Shown: positions 21,106 to 31,005 of the stretch, one piece after another
Numbering within the stretch: the stretch's first letter is position 1
Layout: each line of letters opens with the position of its first letter
Assembly: GCA_022225965.2 (NCBI GenBank)
Contig: JAKJXP020000004.1
Location: 124,001 to 188,000 of the forward strand
Length of the DNA: 64,000 nucleotides
Origin: Diatrype stigma
Taxonomy: Eukaryota > Ascomycota > Sordariomycetes > Xylariales > Diatrypaceae
Direction: 5' to 3'
Translations under genes and position numbers: made by a program
The notes under the pieces: generated by a model
Seen by the model: only the letters and a program-made list of their open reading frames with translations
The model's database searches: none
Told to the model about the DNA's origin: nothing

Positions 21106-21860
21106 TTACTCTAGCCAGCCAGCCAGCCAAGCATATTTATGGCTACAACTTGGATAACTATACATAGTTCGGTGAGGTAGTCAGCCTACTATACGATTAT
21201 GATCTTATATGATATACTGTGGGTATACTGCTTTCAGGGCAGTATTGGCAGGATTGTGTATCATGTAGCTTTGTGCTTCCTGTTACGGGCCTTTAATAAT
21301 CCAACTGTTACTGATCCAGCTGATAATTAGATGTCCTAAAGTTCCGTAGCAATTGTTGATTAAAAGAAAGAAAGGAAGGAAAGGAAACAGAAGGTTTCCT
21401 GATCTGTATCTAATTACAATGGAGTGAATTCCTTCGGAATTCACTTTACCTTATCGGACCTATTATAGCTTATCTCAGGATCCACAGCTTCAAGATCACA
21501 CGCAACTTCCAGCTTTGGAGGGCTCGAACCCGTTATGTAATAAACCGGAGACGAGGAATAGTCAGCGTCACCACTTCACGTGACCTCGCGACAAAGAAAA
21601 CCTTGGGATTAATTTAGTTACTAAGTACGTACCTGTTCCAGTCCTTTTGGGAAACGCGCCACGTCTTACTGATTAAGGTTCCTGTACTTACACTTTCTCC
21701 TCCCCGCATTGTCCAGATTCATTCGTCACCTGCAGTTGATGCGCATCATTGTCAGACATGCCCAACGATGCGCTCAAGAAGCTGTTGCTAATATGAGAGA
21801 CACCCGGGTTCAGTGCCGCTCAGATATATTTCCTTCTTTTCAAGATCATGACCGATAATC
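21106..21860. other. Intergenic with a perfect hairpin
   Basis: About 755 bp upstream of the polymerase kappa gene. It holds a purine tract (21361-21395) and a perfect inverted repeat (see 21423-21445). A GGCTCGAACCC string at 21516 resembles a tRNA B box on the minus strand, but no tRNA fold could be built around it. Confidence 0.4.
21423..21445. repeat. Perfect 10-bp inverted repeat with 3-nt loop
   Basis: The arms AGTGAATTCC and GGAATTCACT are exact complements around TTC. It lies about 320 bp past the stop of the 437-aa gene and about 415 bp before the polymerase kappa start. It could fold in RNA or serve as a symmetric protein-binding site; the role is unknown. Confidence 0.7.
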
Positions 21861-23990
21861 ATGACCGATCATCCTGACGCACCACCTCTCGAGCATGCTA
21901 TTGATAATAACCATGAAGATGTAGCAATAGCGGACATCGCGAAGCATGAGCATGACACACTCAAATACCATCTTCTGGGGCCGTCATTGACCAAGGCCGG
22001 GCAGGACTCGGTCGATCAGACGAAGGTAAACTATATAAATACCTCTGGTAGCATCTGATTTCTCTACATTCCCATGTGACATTGCATTTATCTTATATTG
22101 TGTATTTTGCTACAGGTCTCTGAGATCATCTACAATGCTTCGAAAGGATCCAAGTACTTCAACCGCGAAGAAGAAAAGGACAAGATCCTGACACAGAAGA
22201 TCAACCAAATCCTCGAGAAGAAGCGTCGGCTTGAGAAGTTCGATCTCAGCCGCGAGCGCCGGGCCGCCGATCAGCTCATTGCCCAGCTTGACGCCACCCG
22301 GGATCTCACCCAACACATCGTCCATATCGATTGTGATGCATTTTATGCTGCTGTGGAACAGCTCGACCGCCCTGAACTCAAAGACATCCCATTCGCCGTC
22401 GGCGCGGGCGTTCTAACGACCTGTAATTATGTCGCGCGGAAATTTGGCTGTCGGAGTGGAATGGCGGGATTTGTTGCCCAGAAGCTATGTCCTCAACTAC
22501 TGCTGATTCGGCCCAACTTCGACAAATACACAGCCAAGGCGCAAGAAATCCGCGAGATCCTCGCCGACTACGACCCACGATTCGAAAGCGCTAGCATTGA
22601 CGAGGCCTATCTCAACATTACCGAGTGGTGCAGGGAACATGGCATGTCACCTGAAGATGCGGTACAGCAGATGCGCGACGAAGTCCACCAGAAGACAAAA
22701 ATCACGGTATCTGCTGGCATAGCGGCCAACGCGAAACTTGCTAAGATCTGCTCCAATATGAACAAGCCCAATGGGCAATACCTATTGCCGAATGATCGGC
22801 AGTCCATTATGACTTTCATGAGGGACCTTTCTACGCGAAAGGTGAATGGGATAGGGCGAGTCCTTGAGCGAGAGCTGCAGGAGATTGGGGTCAAGAGTTG
22901 TGGTGACATACATACGCACCGTCACTTGTTGCGCCAGCTGTTCGGGGAGAAAACGTACGAGTTCTTGATCGGATGTTATCTCGGGCTTGGACGAACTGAA
23001 ATCCAGCCCGCTGAAGAGTACGAGAGGAAGAGCGTCGGGACCGAGAGCACGTTCCGGGACATGGCGGATCCCCAGCAAATGCGAGATAAGCTGCGCTGGA
23101 CGGCAGAGGAGCTGGAGAAGGACATGCGGAAAGCCGAATGCAAGGGGCGAACCCTGGTGCTAAAAGTGAAATTACATACGTACGAGGTTCTCACAAGACA
23201 GGTCGTGACACCAAAGAATGTCTTCCTAGCGGATGACTTATACAACTACTCACTACCCATCTTAACCAAGCTGCAACAAGAGATCCCCGGAATGAAACTG
23301 CGGCTGCTGGGCCTTCGATGCACACATATAGTGAGCACCAAGAAGCCGGATGCCCGCGCTTTCTTCGGCCTGAGGCCTCTAAGGACGGCGTCGTCCGTGG
23401 AGGGTGGGTCTCCGGAAGCGAGCAGCAGCAAGCGCAAGGCCAGCGAGGCCCTCGAAGACGAAGAAAGGGAATCCGAGCTGCTGAGGTCATCGATTGAAGA
23501 GGGCCCCAGCGCCAACGCCCCTCTCCCCGTCGACCCAGCGGACCGGGACTTCGTAAGTGGCCGGTCCGGGGCAGAAGACGGGGAAGAGGGCGATTACCGC
23601 CACCACGGCAAAGAGATTCTACCGAACCCCAAGAAAGCGCCGGAAGACAGGGAGAAGGGGAAAGAGAAAGAGAAAGGAGACGATGAGTGGTGGGACTGCC
23701 CGATCTGCAGCCGCCCGCAGCAGGCGGACGAGCGCCTCTTCAACGAGCACATCGACCTGTGCCTCTCCCGGCAGACGATCCGCGACGCCGTCCAGAGGGA
23801 TTCTGCTACGGGCCGGAGCCCGGCTGCCCCCAATGCCAAGGCGGCTGAGACGTCAGAGGTGGCGAAGAGGCTCAAGACGACAACGGTGGCCGGGGACAAG
23901 AAGAGGAAGGGTCGGTCGGCATCTTCTGCTACCTCCGTGCGGCAGCAGCTTGCTGGGGATCCGAAGCAGAAGAAACTGTTTTTCGGTTGA
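21861..23990 (+). CDS. POLK: DNA polymerase kappa (Y-family translesion polymerase)
   Basis: Two exons (21861-22025, 22116-23990) give 679 aa. An upstream ATG at 21848 hits a stop after nine codons and acts at most as a tiny uORF. Y-family active-site residues are present: Asp127 and Asp129 in HIDCDAFYAAVE, and SIDEAYLNIT with Asp217-Glu218. The N-clasp (NASKGSKYF and following basic helix) identifies kappa within the DinB branch. SAGIAANAKLAKICSNMNKP and NGIGRVLERELQ mark palm and thumb; the little-finger domain follows to about residue 445. A C2HC ubiquitin-binding UBZ4 finger (C583, C586, H600, C604) lies near the C-terminus. The terminus QKKLFFG is PIP-box-like but with irregular spacing. 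It should act in bypass of minor-groove lesions in the nucleus, recruited through ubiquitinated PCNA. Confidence 0.95.
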
Positions 23991-25993
23991 CCGGTAATAC
24001 TGCATAAGTGACTGGATACGCTGGAGAGCTATGTAGTTGATGTTACAGTCTATATACCTGAATAGTCTACAAGTTGGCTGACTTGTAGATTCTGGTCTTT
24101 TGCTGGCTCAAGTAGCAGAAGCGTAGTGGCTCAGTGTTTAGGTAGCTGACGCAAACACACACCATGACAGTTGATATAGTAGATTCGCTTGGTCCATAAG
24201 ATCACTCGCTGCGTGACTCACTCGTAGCGAATGGGGAATAATGATGAAGTGTCATAGCATGCGTATATCAAACACATACCATTATTTCTGATGTGGTAAT
24301 GGGGGAAACACCCCCTGAATTATGTGCACGTTACGCCGGTGCCCAAAGGATTTTCAGACTCATAGTAGACAGAAAGACCCCCTCATTTTATCGTGAGTCA
24401 GATGAGCTTCTTAACTGCATCCGATCCGCATTATCAAGAACTTTAAAACAAGCACCCAAACTAGTATTCTGATAACAATATTTCTCATACTACAGTAAAG
24501 TGAAACTCAGAGCTTGTCCAAGATGTGCGGGTGAGTATAGTCAGCCGAAGCTCAAGATTGTATATAAACCATGTACCAAGCTCCGTCGTTACTATCGATT
24601 TCAGACCAGTATTGATATCGCTGTCTCACCGTGCGTGTCTTTGGAGACACGATGACTTAGGTATGTTGAAGTTACTAGGGCTAGTGTCTGATGAAGTGAT
24701 CCCGTTCATTCATGTGACAACCAGCTCTTAAACCCCCTGAACAATAATACCTCATGTAGTGTGATACCCCTCTATCATCAAAGGGTATAGAGGTCTCAAG
24801 GCAGCGAGCTTAGTAACTCCCAAGCACCTCCTCCGCGGTGAACCCCTTGTCCCCATTGCAGTAACTTATCGTCAAGAGAGGCATTGATGGCATTATTCAT
24901 CAAGGTAATGATGGTATAAGGCCAATAGCGTGTGTTGCTAGCTGAAGTCATAGAATAGAAAGTGGTATATTATGCCAGACTTGTGAGGGCAATGACTCAG
25001 CACACGGTCACCCAGGTCTAACTATATAGGGGGCTGACAATTCGGCCGAATATGGAAAATGATCTGACGCCAGCATCCCAATATTGGATGTAAAAATGTT
25101 ATACAGAAGCCAATAAAGCACCGAAATGATGTTTCCCGGGTCTAATCTGGCAATGGCGCTTGCTTTTCTACGTACCTCGAAAGCCGCTTACGATCTTGTA
25201 GCTTACCCGCATCTTCTCCCGATTCACTCTTTCTACTCTTGCCACTACTAAACATAGCTTTTCGTCTTACTCGCAAGAGACTAAGCTCGGTAATAGCGCT
25301 CAAGTATAGTTCAATTAGAGTGTCTTCTGTGTATCATCGTTGTATCACCTCCTGCAAAGCTCAGGTCCATTCGTCTGTATATAGGGGCAATACTGACAAG
25401 GCCGCGGTGATCATGTAGCATTATACGAATTATATTGATCCAATGCCAGCTAGTACTCCTAGCAGTCTATCATTCTGATATAATGCGAGAATTAATCCCT
25501 GATATACCATTAAACCAAAGCTATACCTATGCCATGGTCAACAAAATTAGATAGAACTCGGCCTGCTGCCTCCTGAACTTGGCTTAGTGCTTCCCTACCT
25601 AACTATGAGACCTAAGTAGACAACCTTGATAATCATTACAAGGAGAACGTCAGCACCACACACCGCGCCTGATATCTAGACCTCGAGAAAAGCTTTTCTT
25701 CCCTGTTAGAATGGATCATCGCCTTCTTCATCTGGAAGGTCACATTCGTCTTCATGACTACCTACAGACTAAGTTATAGGATATTGGACCACCTTTGAGA
25801 GGTCGGGAAGTGAGTAATAGCCAAAGGTTCGAGTGTCTAGTTTTATCATGGGCTACGGGAAAGGGGGGATATAAAGATGAAGTCGAATCCATTGACCAAA
25901 CCTCTCAGTCTCTCGTAGATAGCATCCGCACACAGATTACATAGAGCTTCCTGCTGGCAACTACTGAACAGAAATCCCAAAAATCCCTTCACC
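23991..25993. other. 2-kb gene-poor stretch
   Basis: No supported gene. A short ATG-TGC-GG start directly followed by a GTGAGT donor near 24522 and a 39-codon basic minus-strand frame beginning near 25257 were examined, but neither extends into a convincing gene. The right end holds the promoter of the lysozyme-like gene. Composition is AT-richer than the genes but not RIP-like. Confidence 0.4.
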
Positions 25994-26757
25994 ATGTCTT
26001 TCATCAAGTCAGCAATTCTTGCCCTCGCCGCGGCAACACCTCTGGTGTCCGCTTCACCCGTTGCACGACAGTTCAGAAACGGCACCGAGTTTGCTATTCT
26101 GGCCGCACCAACTTCGTATTCTGGACCTTACACGAGCTTCCCTTCGATGGATACTTGGAAGACCTTCGATGAGTTGGTTAGTTTCCCCGCTATATCTGGC
26201 GCCAAATTATTTGCAGTCCCCTCTCTCCTGAGGTGGCCCCATTCTCTCTTTACAGCCGGAGGGCGTTTTCTGACTGTATGCTCGATTAGTTTGACATCAA
26301 CAAATCCTACATGAACCAAGCGGGCAGTACCTGGGACGACATCGGCCGGATCTACGTGGGCATCAGCAGCGCCGCGGCGACCATCGGAGTCGACGAGCGC
26401 GTCATCCTGTGCATGATCATGCAGGAGAGCCACGGCTACGTGGGCGTGGAGACCAGCTTCAGCCCCGGGGAGGGCATCCCCACGGCGGGGCTCATGCAGT
26501 GCTCGGGCTGCGCCGGGTTCCCGGGCCAGACCGGGCTGAGCCAGGACCAGATCAACGAGATGATCAACGGGGGCACGCAGCACTACAAGGGCAACCTCGA
26601 GGACTTCGGCGACCTGTGGGCCACCTCGTCCATCTACCCCGCCCTGCGCGAGTACAACTCTGGCTCGGTCGACGAGAGTAACCTCAGCAATGGCTTGGGT
26701 GCGACGGACTCCTATGTCAGCGATATCTCTCAGCGCCTTCAAGGATGGGCCGACTAG
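25994..26757 (+). CDS. Secreted lysozyme-like (GH23/SLT-fold) protein
   Basis: Two exons (25994-26176, 26290-26757) around a 113-nt intron give 216 aa. The signal peptide is MSFIKSAILALAAATPLVSA, followed by a short pro-like segment (SPVARQ). The mature part resembles the lysozyme-like / soluble lytic transglycosylase fold. Glu107 in CMIMQESHGY sits where GH23 enzymes carry the catalytic glutamate. It is followed by GLMQCSG and a helical C-terminus with DISQRLQGW. Bacterial relatives cleave peptidoglycan between MurNAc and GlcNAc. Fungal members are secreted and generally uncharacterised, with activity on bacterial walls or chitinous substrates suggested. Substrate is inference; secretion and the Glu motif are seen. 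Confidence 0.82.
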
Positions 26758-27468
26758 AGGGTGCTCGGATCGAGTTGCTAAGGCATGGAGCCCTCATAAA
26801 CGCCTCGTAAGGTTTCGGATGCGGTGGATCTCCTTTTGTTTGGCAGTACAATGAGGCCTTCGGTGTCTGATCTATGATCCATGCTCTGTTTGGTCTTGCT
26901 TTGCTTTTCTTAAGAATCAGCCATTGGCAGTCGTACTGTCTAAGGACATGTACAGGACAAAAATAAGGGTAAAGTGTGGGGAGTCATAGAAGAGCCTATT
27001 GGCTTACACTCGTTCTGCTGTACATAACTTAGCCCCTTTCTATATAAATTCCCCAATCAGTCGAACATACATGATCATGTGTCTAGAGCGTCGCATATTA
27101 TTCCTCATTTTGAACGTTATATAAAAAAGAAAGCAAACGGACTTTCCATAACATAAACATCCAAACTGCAAGGTCGGCCTTTCACACCGTACCCAGAGGT
27201 TAATGTCAAGGTACATGGCTCTATATACAATGCGGATATTAAGATAAATTAGTCTAGCAGTGGTGTGAACTTACTACTAACTCACTTGCTAGGCGTGATC
27301 AGTGGGACCTTCAACGCGATTATATTCCAAGAAGTAGCATGTCACATGTGGCTATTAAATGTTATCGCAAAATATATACACATCGCTTGCAAACTTGCCA
27401 GCACGCTATATACGAAGATAAACTAGAGAGGCACTGAGAGGGCAACCAGGCCCAGCTCACCACCCGCT
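26758..27468. other. Convergent intergenic region
   Basis: About 710 bp holding the 3' regions of the lysozyme-like gene and the esterase gene. No ORF of note. Confidence 0.4.
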
Positions 27469-28524
27469 TCAAAAGCTCCTGTAAGCCTTGACAAGGTTCG
27501 CCTTCGCGTTCTTCGTCACCGCGAGGTTGGCCGCGGCACCGAACCCGTGCGGCAAGCCGGGATACAGGTGGAACTCGACGTCGACGTTGGCCTTCGCAAG
27601 CCGCGCCACGTAGTCGATGTCCTCGTCGCGGAACAGGTCCAGATTCCCCACCTCGACGTACGTGCTCGGCAGGCCGGCCAGGTCCGCGACGCGCCCGGGC
27701 GCCCCGTACGGGCTGACGTCGGCGTCCGGGTCGCCGGCCTTGTCGGCCCCCAGGTACGCCGCCCACCCCATCCTGTTGTTGCGCGGCGTCCAGGTCAGGA
27801 ACGGCGCCAGCGGGCTCTTCTGGTCCCGAGCCTCATCGCCTTCGGCGTCCGCCGCCGCCCCCGCCGGCCGCGCGCCCGTCCGGTCGTCCAGCATCGGATA
27901 CATGAGGACCTGCTTGGCGAGGGGCGGGGCGAGGCCGCGGTCGCGCGCCAGCAGCGCGGCGCCCGCGGCGTGGCACCCGCCCGCCGACGCGCCCGCGACC
28001 GCGATGCGCGCGGGGTCGACGCCGAGCGAGGCCGCGTGCGCCGACACCCACGCCAGCGCCGCGTAGACGTCCTCGGCGCCGCCCGGGGCGCGGTTCTCGG
28101 GCGCCAGCCGGTAGTCGACGACGAAGAACTGCACGTCGGTCGCCTTCACCTCCTGCGCGACCCAGGGCGCCCAGGTGACGGCGCTGCCGGCCACTAGGCC
28201 GCCGCCGAAGGCGAACACCACGGCGGGCTGCGGCGGCAGGGGCGGGGCCGAGGCCGAGGCCGACTCTTGTGCGGCGGGGGCGGGGGCGGCGGCACGGTGG
28301 GCCGCGGTCGCGAGCCGTAGCACCTTGATCTCGGCCCCGTCGGCGGACGTGACGGTGTGGTCCGACCGCTCGACCTCGGCGGGGTAGGGGAAGCTGGCGA
28401 ACATGCTGGTGTGGGCCTTGTGGGCGGCGTCGCGGAACTCGAACGGGTCATCGTAGACCGGGCGGGGTGGCGCGTTGATGGCCGAGCGCCAGGCCAGGTA
28501 TTCCGGGTCCCATTTCAAAGCCAT
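27469..28524 (-). CDS. Alpha/beta hydrolase, hormone-sensitive-lipase (HSL) type esterase
   Basis: An intronless, very GC-rich gene of 351 aa with no signal peptide. The catalytic residues of the HSL family are present: Ser180 in GASAGG, Asp296 in GNLDLFRDED and His326 in GLPHGF. VVDYRLAPEN is the family signature downstream of the oxyanion loop. The oxyanion motif, normally HGGG, reads FGGG here (residues 106-109), so the leading histidine is missing. Residues 72-98 form an Ala/Pro-rich insert. The product should be a cytosolic carboxylesterase acting on short acyl esters or lactones. It is the first of three minus-strand intronless genes, with an intergenic gap of 870 bp to the next, so they are not a bacterial-style operon. 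Confidence 0.88.
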   Translation of the reverse strand: MALKWDPEYLAWRSAINAPPRPVYDDPFEFRDAAHKAHTSMFASFPYPAEVERSDHTVTSADGAEIKVLRLATAAHRAAAPAPAAQESASASAPPLPPQPAVVFAFGGGLVAGSAVTWAPWVAQEVKATDVQFFVVDYRLAPENRAPGGAEDVYAALAWVSAHAASLGVDPARIAVAGASAGGCHAAGAALLARDRGLAPPLAKQVLMYPMLDDRTGARPAGAAADAEGDEARDQKSPLAPFLTWTPRNNRMGWAAYLGADKAGDPDADVSPYGAPGRVADLAGLPSTYVEVGNLDLFRDEDIDYVARLAKANVDVEFHLYPGLPHGFGAAANLAVTKNAKANLVKAYRSF

Positions 28525-29394
28525 TCTGTTGGGTTCGGACAGCGATGCGCAGAATGGTCCAGGTGAAAATTCTGCTTTATATGTGAAACAAAGAGCAGGC
28601 GTATAGGCAAGTTAGGACAAGGCCAAGTCTAAGTCTATGCTCCTTTTCAGATCCCGAGTAGTTGCTTTCGTATGATTGCGTATCTACTAGACTTCTTGAC
28701 ATAGAGGAGAGCGATGTATATTTATATGCACAGCGTTCTTCCAAAAACCTAGCCTATTCAGCTTATGTGGTTACACTGCGGATAGGGTCGATCGAAAACT
28801 CCGGGACCAGTTCGGTATGGTCGCTATCTTTACCTTCAGCTTCACTGTAGTTATTATTAGACTCTTGCGTGTTTGCTTAAGGACCTCGCATTTTCGCAGT
28901 TGTCGCATTTTTGCAGTTGTCCGAAATTCCATATAACCCCGTCAAGCCGAGGTGAGGGGCGCGCTTCATGACACAACGGAGACGGTGACGACAGGACATT
29001 GCGGCACGGAAAGTAGCATGCATGAAGTATCGGCGCCTATTCCTAGAGATTACTAATATTATGTCCGGGTATGCACCCGACTCCTGAATGTTTAGTCAAT
29101 ATTCCATCTAGATCCGCTTGAGTCCCAGCTACTCGAATTAATGACATAAGACCGGCTCAAAATATCAAAGTACTATGCTGTTGATGTCACACAAGCAATC
29201 CTTCATCGGTCTGACTCAACGGATAATGCATGGTCCAAAGGTGTTTCATTCTTACAACGCATGACCTCGAACGTTCTATGAACCCACGTTGACTATTACA
29301 TCAGTCCAAATGAACGCATTCGTCAAATAGGCTAAGTGAAAAGACAGAACGGCAATAGTTGCCGAAAGATTGAAGCCCGGGAGTGCGATGTAAG
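28525..29394. other. Intergenic, esterase promoter
   Basis: About 870 bp. It contains a 17-bp direct duplication (28887-28903 and 28904-28920, one mismatch, unit beginning CGCATTTT). It serves as promoter for the esterase and as 3' region of the S51 peptidase gene. No gene supported. Confidence 0.4.
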
Positions 29395-30309
29395 CTACTC
29401 GGGTATAGGTGCAGATTCATCAGCAACAACAGCCCGTTTGCCAAGATCGTACTTATCGCCGCTCTTCAGGAAGTAGAAGATGGACGACTTGTCCGGCAAA
29501 TTCTTCAAGTCGGACCCCTCGCGCGACCAGAACCCGCCGTCGTAGACAACCACGTAGCTAGCGCCGAGCACCTCGGCGTCGTTCCGGGCCACGACGAGCG
29601 CGGTGTTCTCGTCGATGCTGACGCCGAGCAGCTCCGGCCGCGCGCGCAGGATGTCGAACATGTCGAACTGGCGGTTGCGCGCGAGCACGTGCTGGTCGAC
29701 GGCCGCGTCCCGCAGGAACCCGAACCCGACCTGGTGGTCGCCCACCAGCACCTGGTTGCTGGCCGTGTCGCCGCGCGCCAGGAAGCTGCCCTGGATCGAC
29801 GCGCCGGCCGACGAGCCCCCGATGGCCCCGCCCCGGCCCAGCACCTCCCAGAACCGCCGCTCGGCCAGCGTGCCCGCGTACGCGTCCACCAGGCGCCACT
29901 GGCGGCCGCCGCCGAACCAGACCCCGCGCGCCGCGGCGAGCGGCTGCGCGAACGCCTCCGTGTCGGCGACGGCCGGGTCGTAGGTGTGCAGGACGGTGAC
30001 GTGCTGGGCGCCGAGGCGCCGGAACGTCGGCGCTGGTTCGGTGTCCTGGTCGTAGGACTCCGAGGGCTCGCCCCCCGCCGTCGGGATCACCACGAGGGGC
30101 GCGTCGTTGCCGCCCGCCAGGTCGATCACGCGCTGGTAGATGGAGTCGCTCAGCGAGCCGCCGCCGACGATGACGAGCGACCCGGTCTCTGGGCCCACGT
30201 AGGAGGAGTTGCTCCAAGTGGAAGGGCGCACTGCTGCTGCTGCTGCTGCTGCTGAGCCGTGGGCGACCATGGTAACGGTCAAGGTGAGTATAGCGTCAAG
30301 GTGCTTCAT
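29395..30309 (-). CDS. Secreted cyanophycinase-like peptidase (family S51)
   Basis: An intronless gene of 304 aa when started at the internal ATG (30309), which begins a good signal peptide (MKHLDAILTLTVTMVAHGSA). An ATG at 30336 would add nine residues. Family S51 / cyanophycinase features: LVIVGGGSLSDSIYQR at the N-terminus, LVVIPTAGG, GVWFGGG, the nucleophile Ser167 in GGSSAGA, VDQH with His207, and GVSIDENTALVV with Glu234. The Ser-His-Glu triad is thus complete. Cyanophycinases release beta-Asp-Arg dipeptides from the cyanobacterial storage polymer cyanophycin; related S51 enzymes are dipeptidase E and isoaspartyl-type peptidases. A CTG repeat (30231-30254) encodes alanines just after the signal peptide. 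Substrate specificity is not proven by sequence. Confidence 0.88.
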   Translation of the reverse strand: MKHLDAILTLTVTMVAHGSAAAAAAAVRPSTWSNSSYVGPETGSLVIVGGGSLSDSIYQRVIDLAGGNDAPLVVIPTAGGEPSESYDQDTEPAPTFRRLGAQHVTVLHTYDPAVADTEAFAQPLAAARGVWFGGGRQWRLVDAYAGTLAERRFWEVLGRGGAIGGSSAGASIQGSFLARGDTASNQVLVGDHQVGFGFLRDAAVDQHVLARNRQFDMFDILRARPELLGVSIDENTALVVARNDAEVLGASYVVVYDGGFWSREGSDLKNLPDKSSIFYFLKSGDKYDLGKRAVVADESAPIPE

Positions 30310-31005
30310 GATGAGTCCAAGGATAGGTGATTTCATAAAAGGCTCAGGGTATCTAGGCCCGTTGATTTGTGGGAAACGCTAGGAAATAAATAGCCGTAGC
30401 GTGGGATATATCGTGATACCTCTTCGCCCCATGCCATAATCGCGTAGATCACACCATACTGCAACGCTCTGATAAAGCGCACTTGGCATATAGTGAGCAG
30501 CGGGGTCAATGGCGGAGAGCTGCTAAGAGCTTGACACCACTGCCGCTTTCCTCTTTTGTTGTAAGTTGTGAAGTAGGATTTGACAAATACTTTGCGTCGC
30601 ATTATGGCCCCAAATAGGCTCCTTCTTGTATAATATCAAGGTTTACGTGATGTTACTTCGAAATTGCGAATGGCCTCTTCCAATTACAGTAAGACTGGTT
30701 GGTATGTAACACTACTGCATAGGTGTTGGAGTGCCAGTGATCAGGGGGTAGGGGAGGACTATGTGAGATGGGCGACCGAAGGCCCAATGTCTGGAGCTTA
30801 TACACAGAAAGGAAACGACTTTCTGCTGTGAACTAATCCCGTGAGAAGGATTCTCATCGAAAGTTTACCTTGGTATATGCTTTACCTCACTTATCGACTA
30901 CTAGCCATACAGCATGATGGAGATGACAATGTTGAAACAAACCAGCTCGAGCACTGCGTACGAATCAACAACACATCAAGAAAGGGGTCGTCCAACTTGG
31001 TCACA
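30310..31005. other. Intergenic, S51 gene promoter
   Basis: About 700 bp between two minus-strand genes. Nothing beyond presumed promoter and 3' UTR sequence is seen. Confidence 0.4.

Noticed and set aside
21510..21530. GGCTCGAACCC, a tRNA B-box-like string on the minus strand
   Set aside because: The T-stem does not pair beyond three bases and no A box or acceptor stem fits at the right spacing.
24520..24731. Start-like ATG-TGC-GG followed by a GTGAGT donor, resembling class II glutamine amidotransferase (MCG) starts
   Set aside because: No downstream exon with amidotransferase or asparagine-synthase motifs could be joined.
25150..25257. Basic 39-codon minus-strand frame with RKRLSR, considered as a bZIP N-terminus
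   Set aside because: Lacks the bZIP consensus and no following exon was found.
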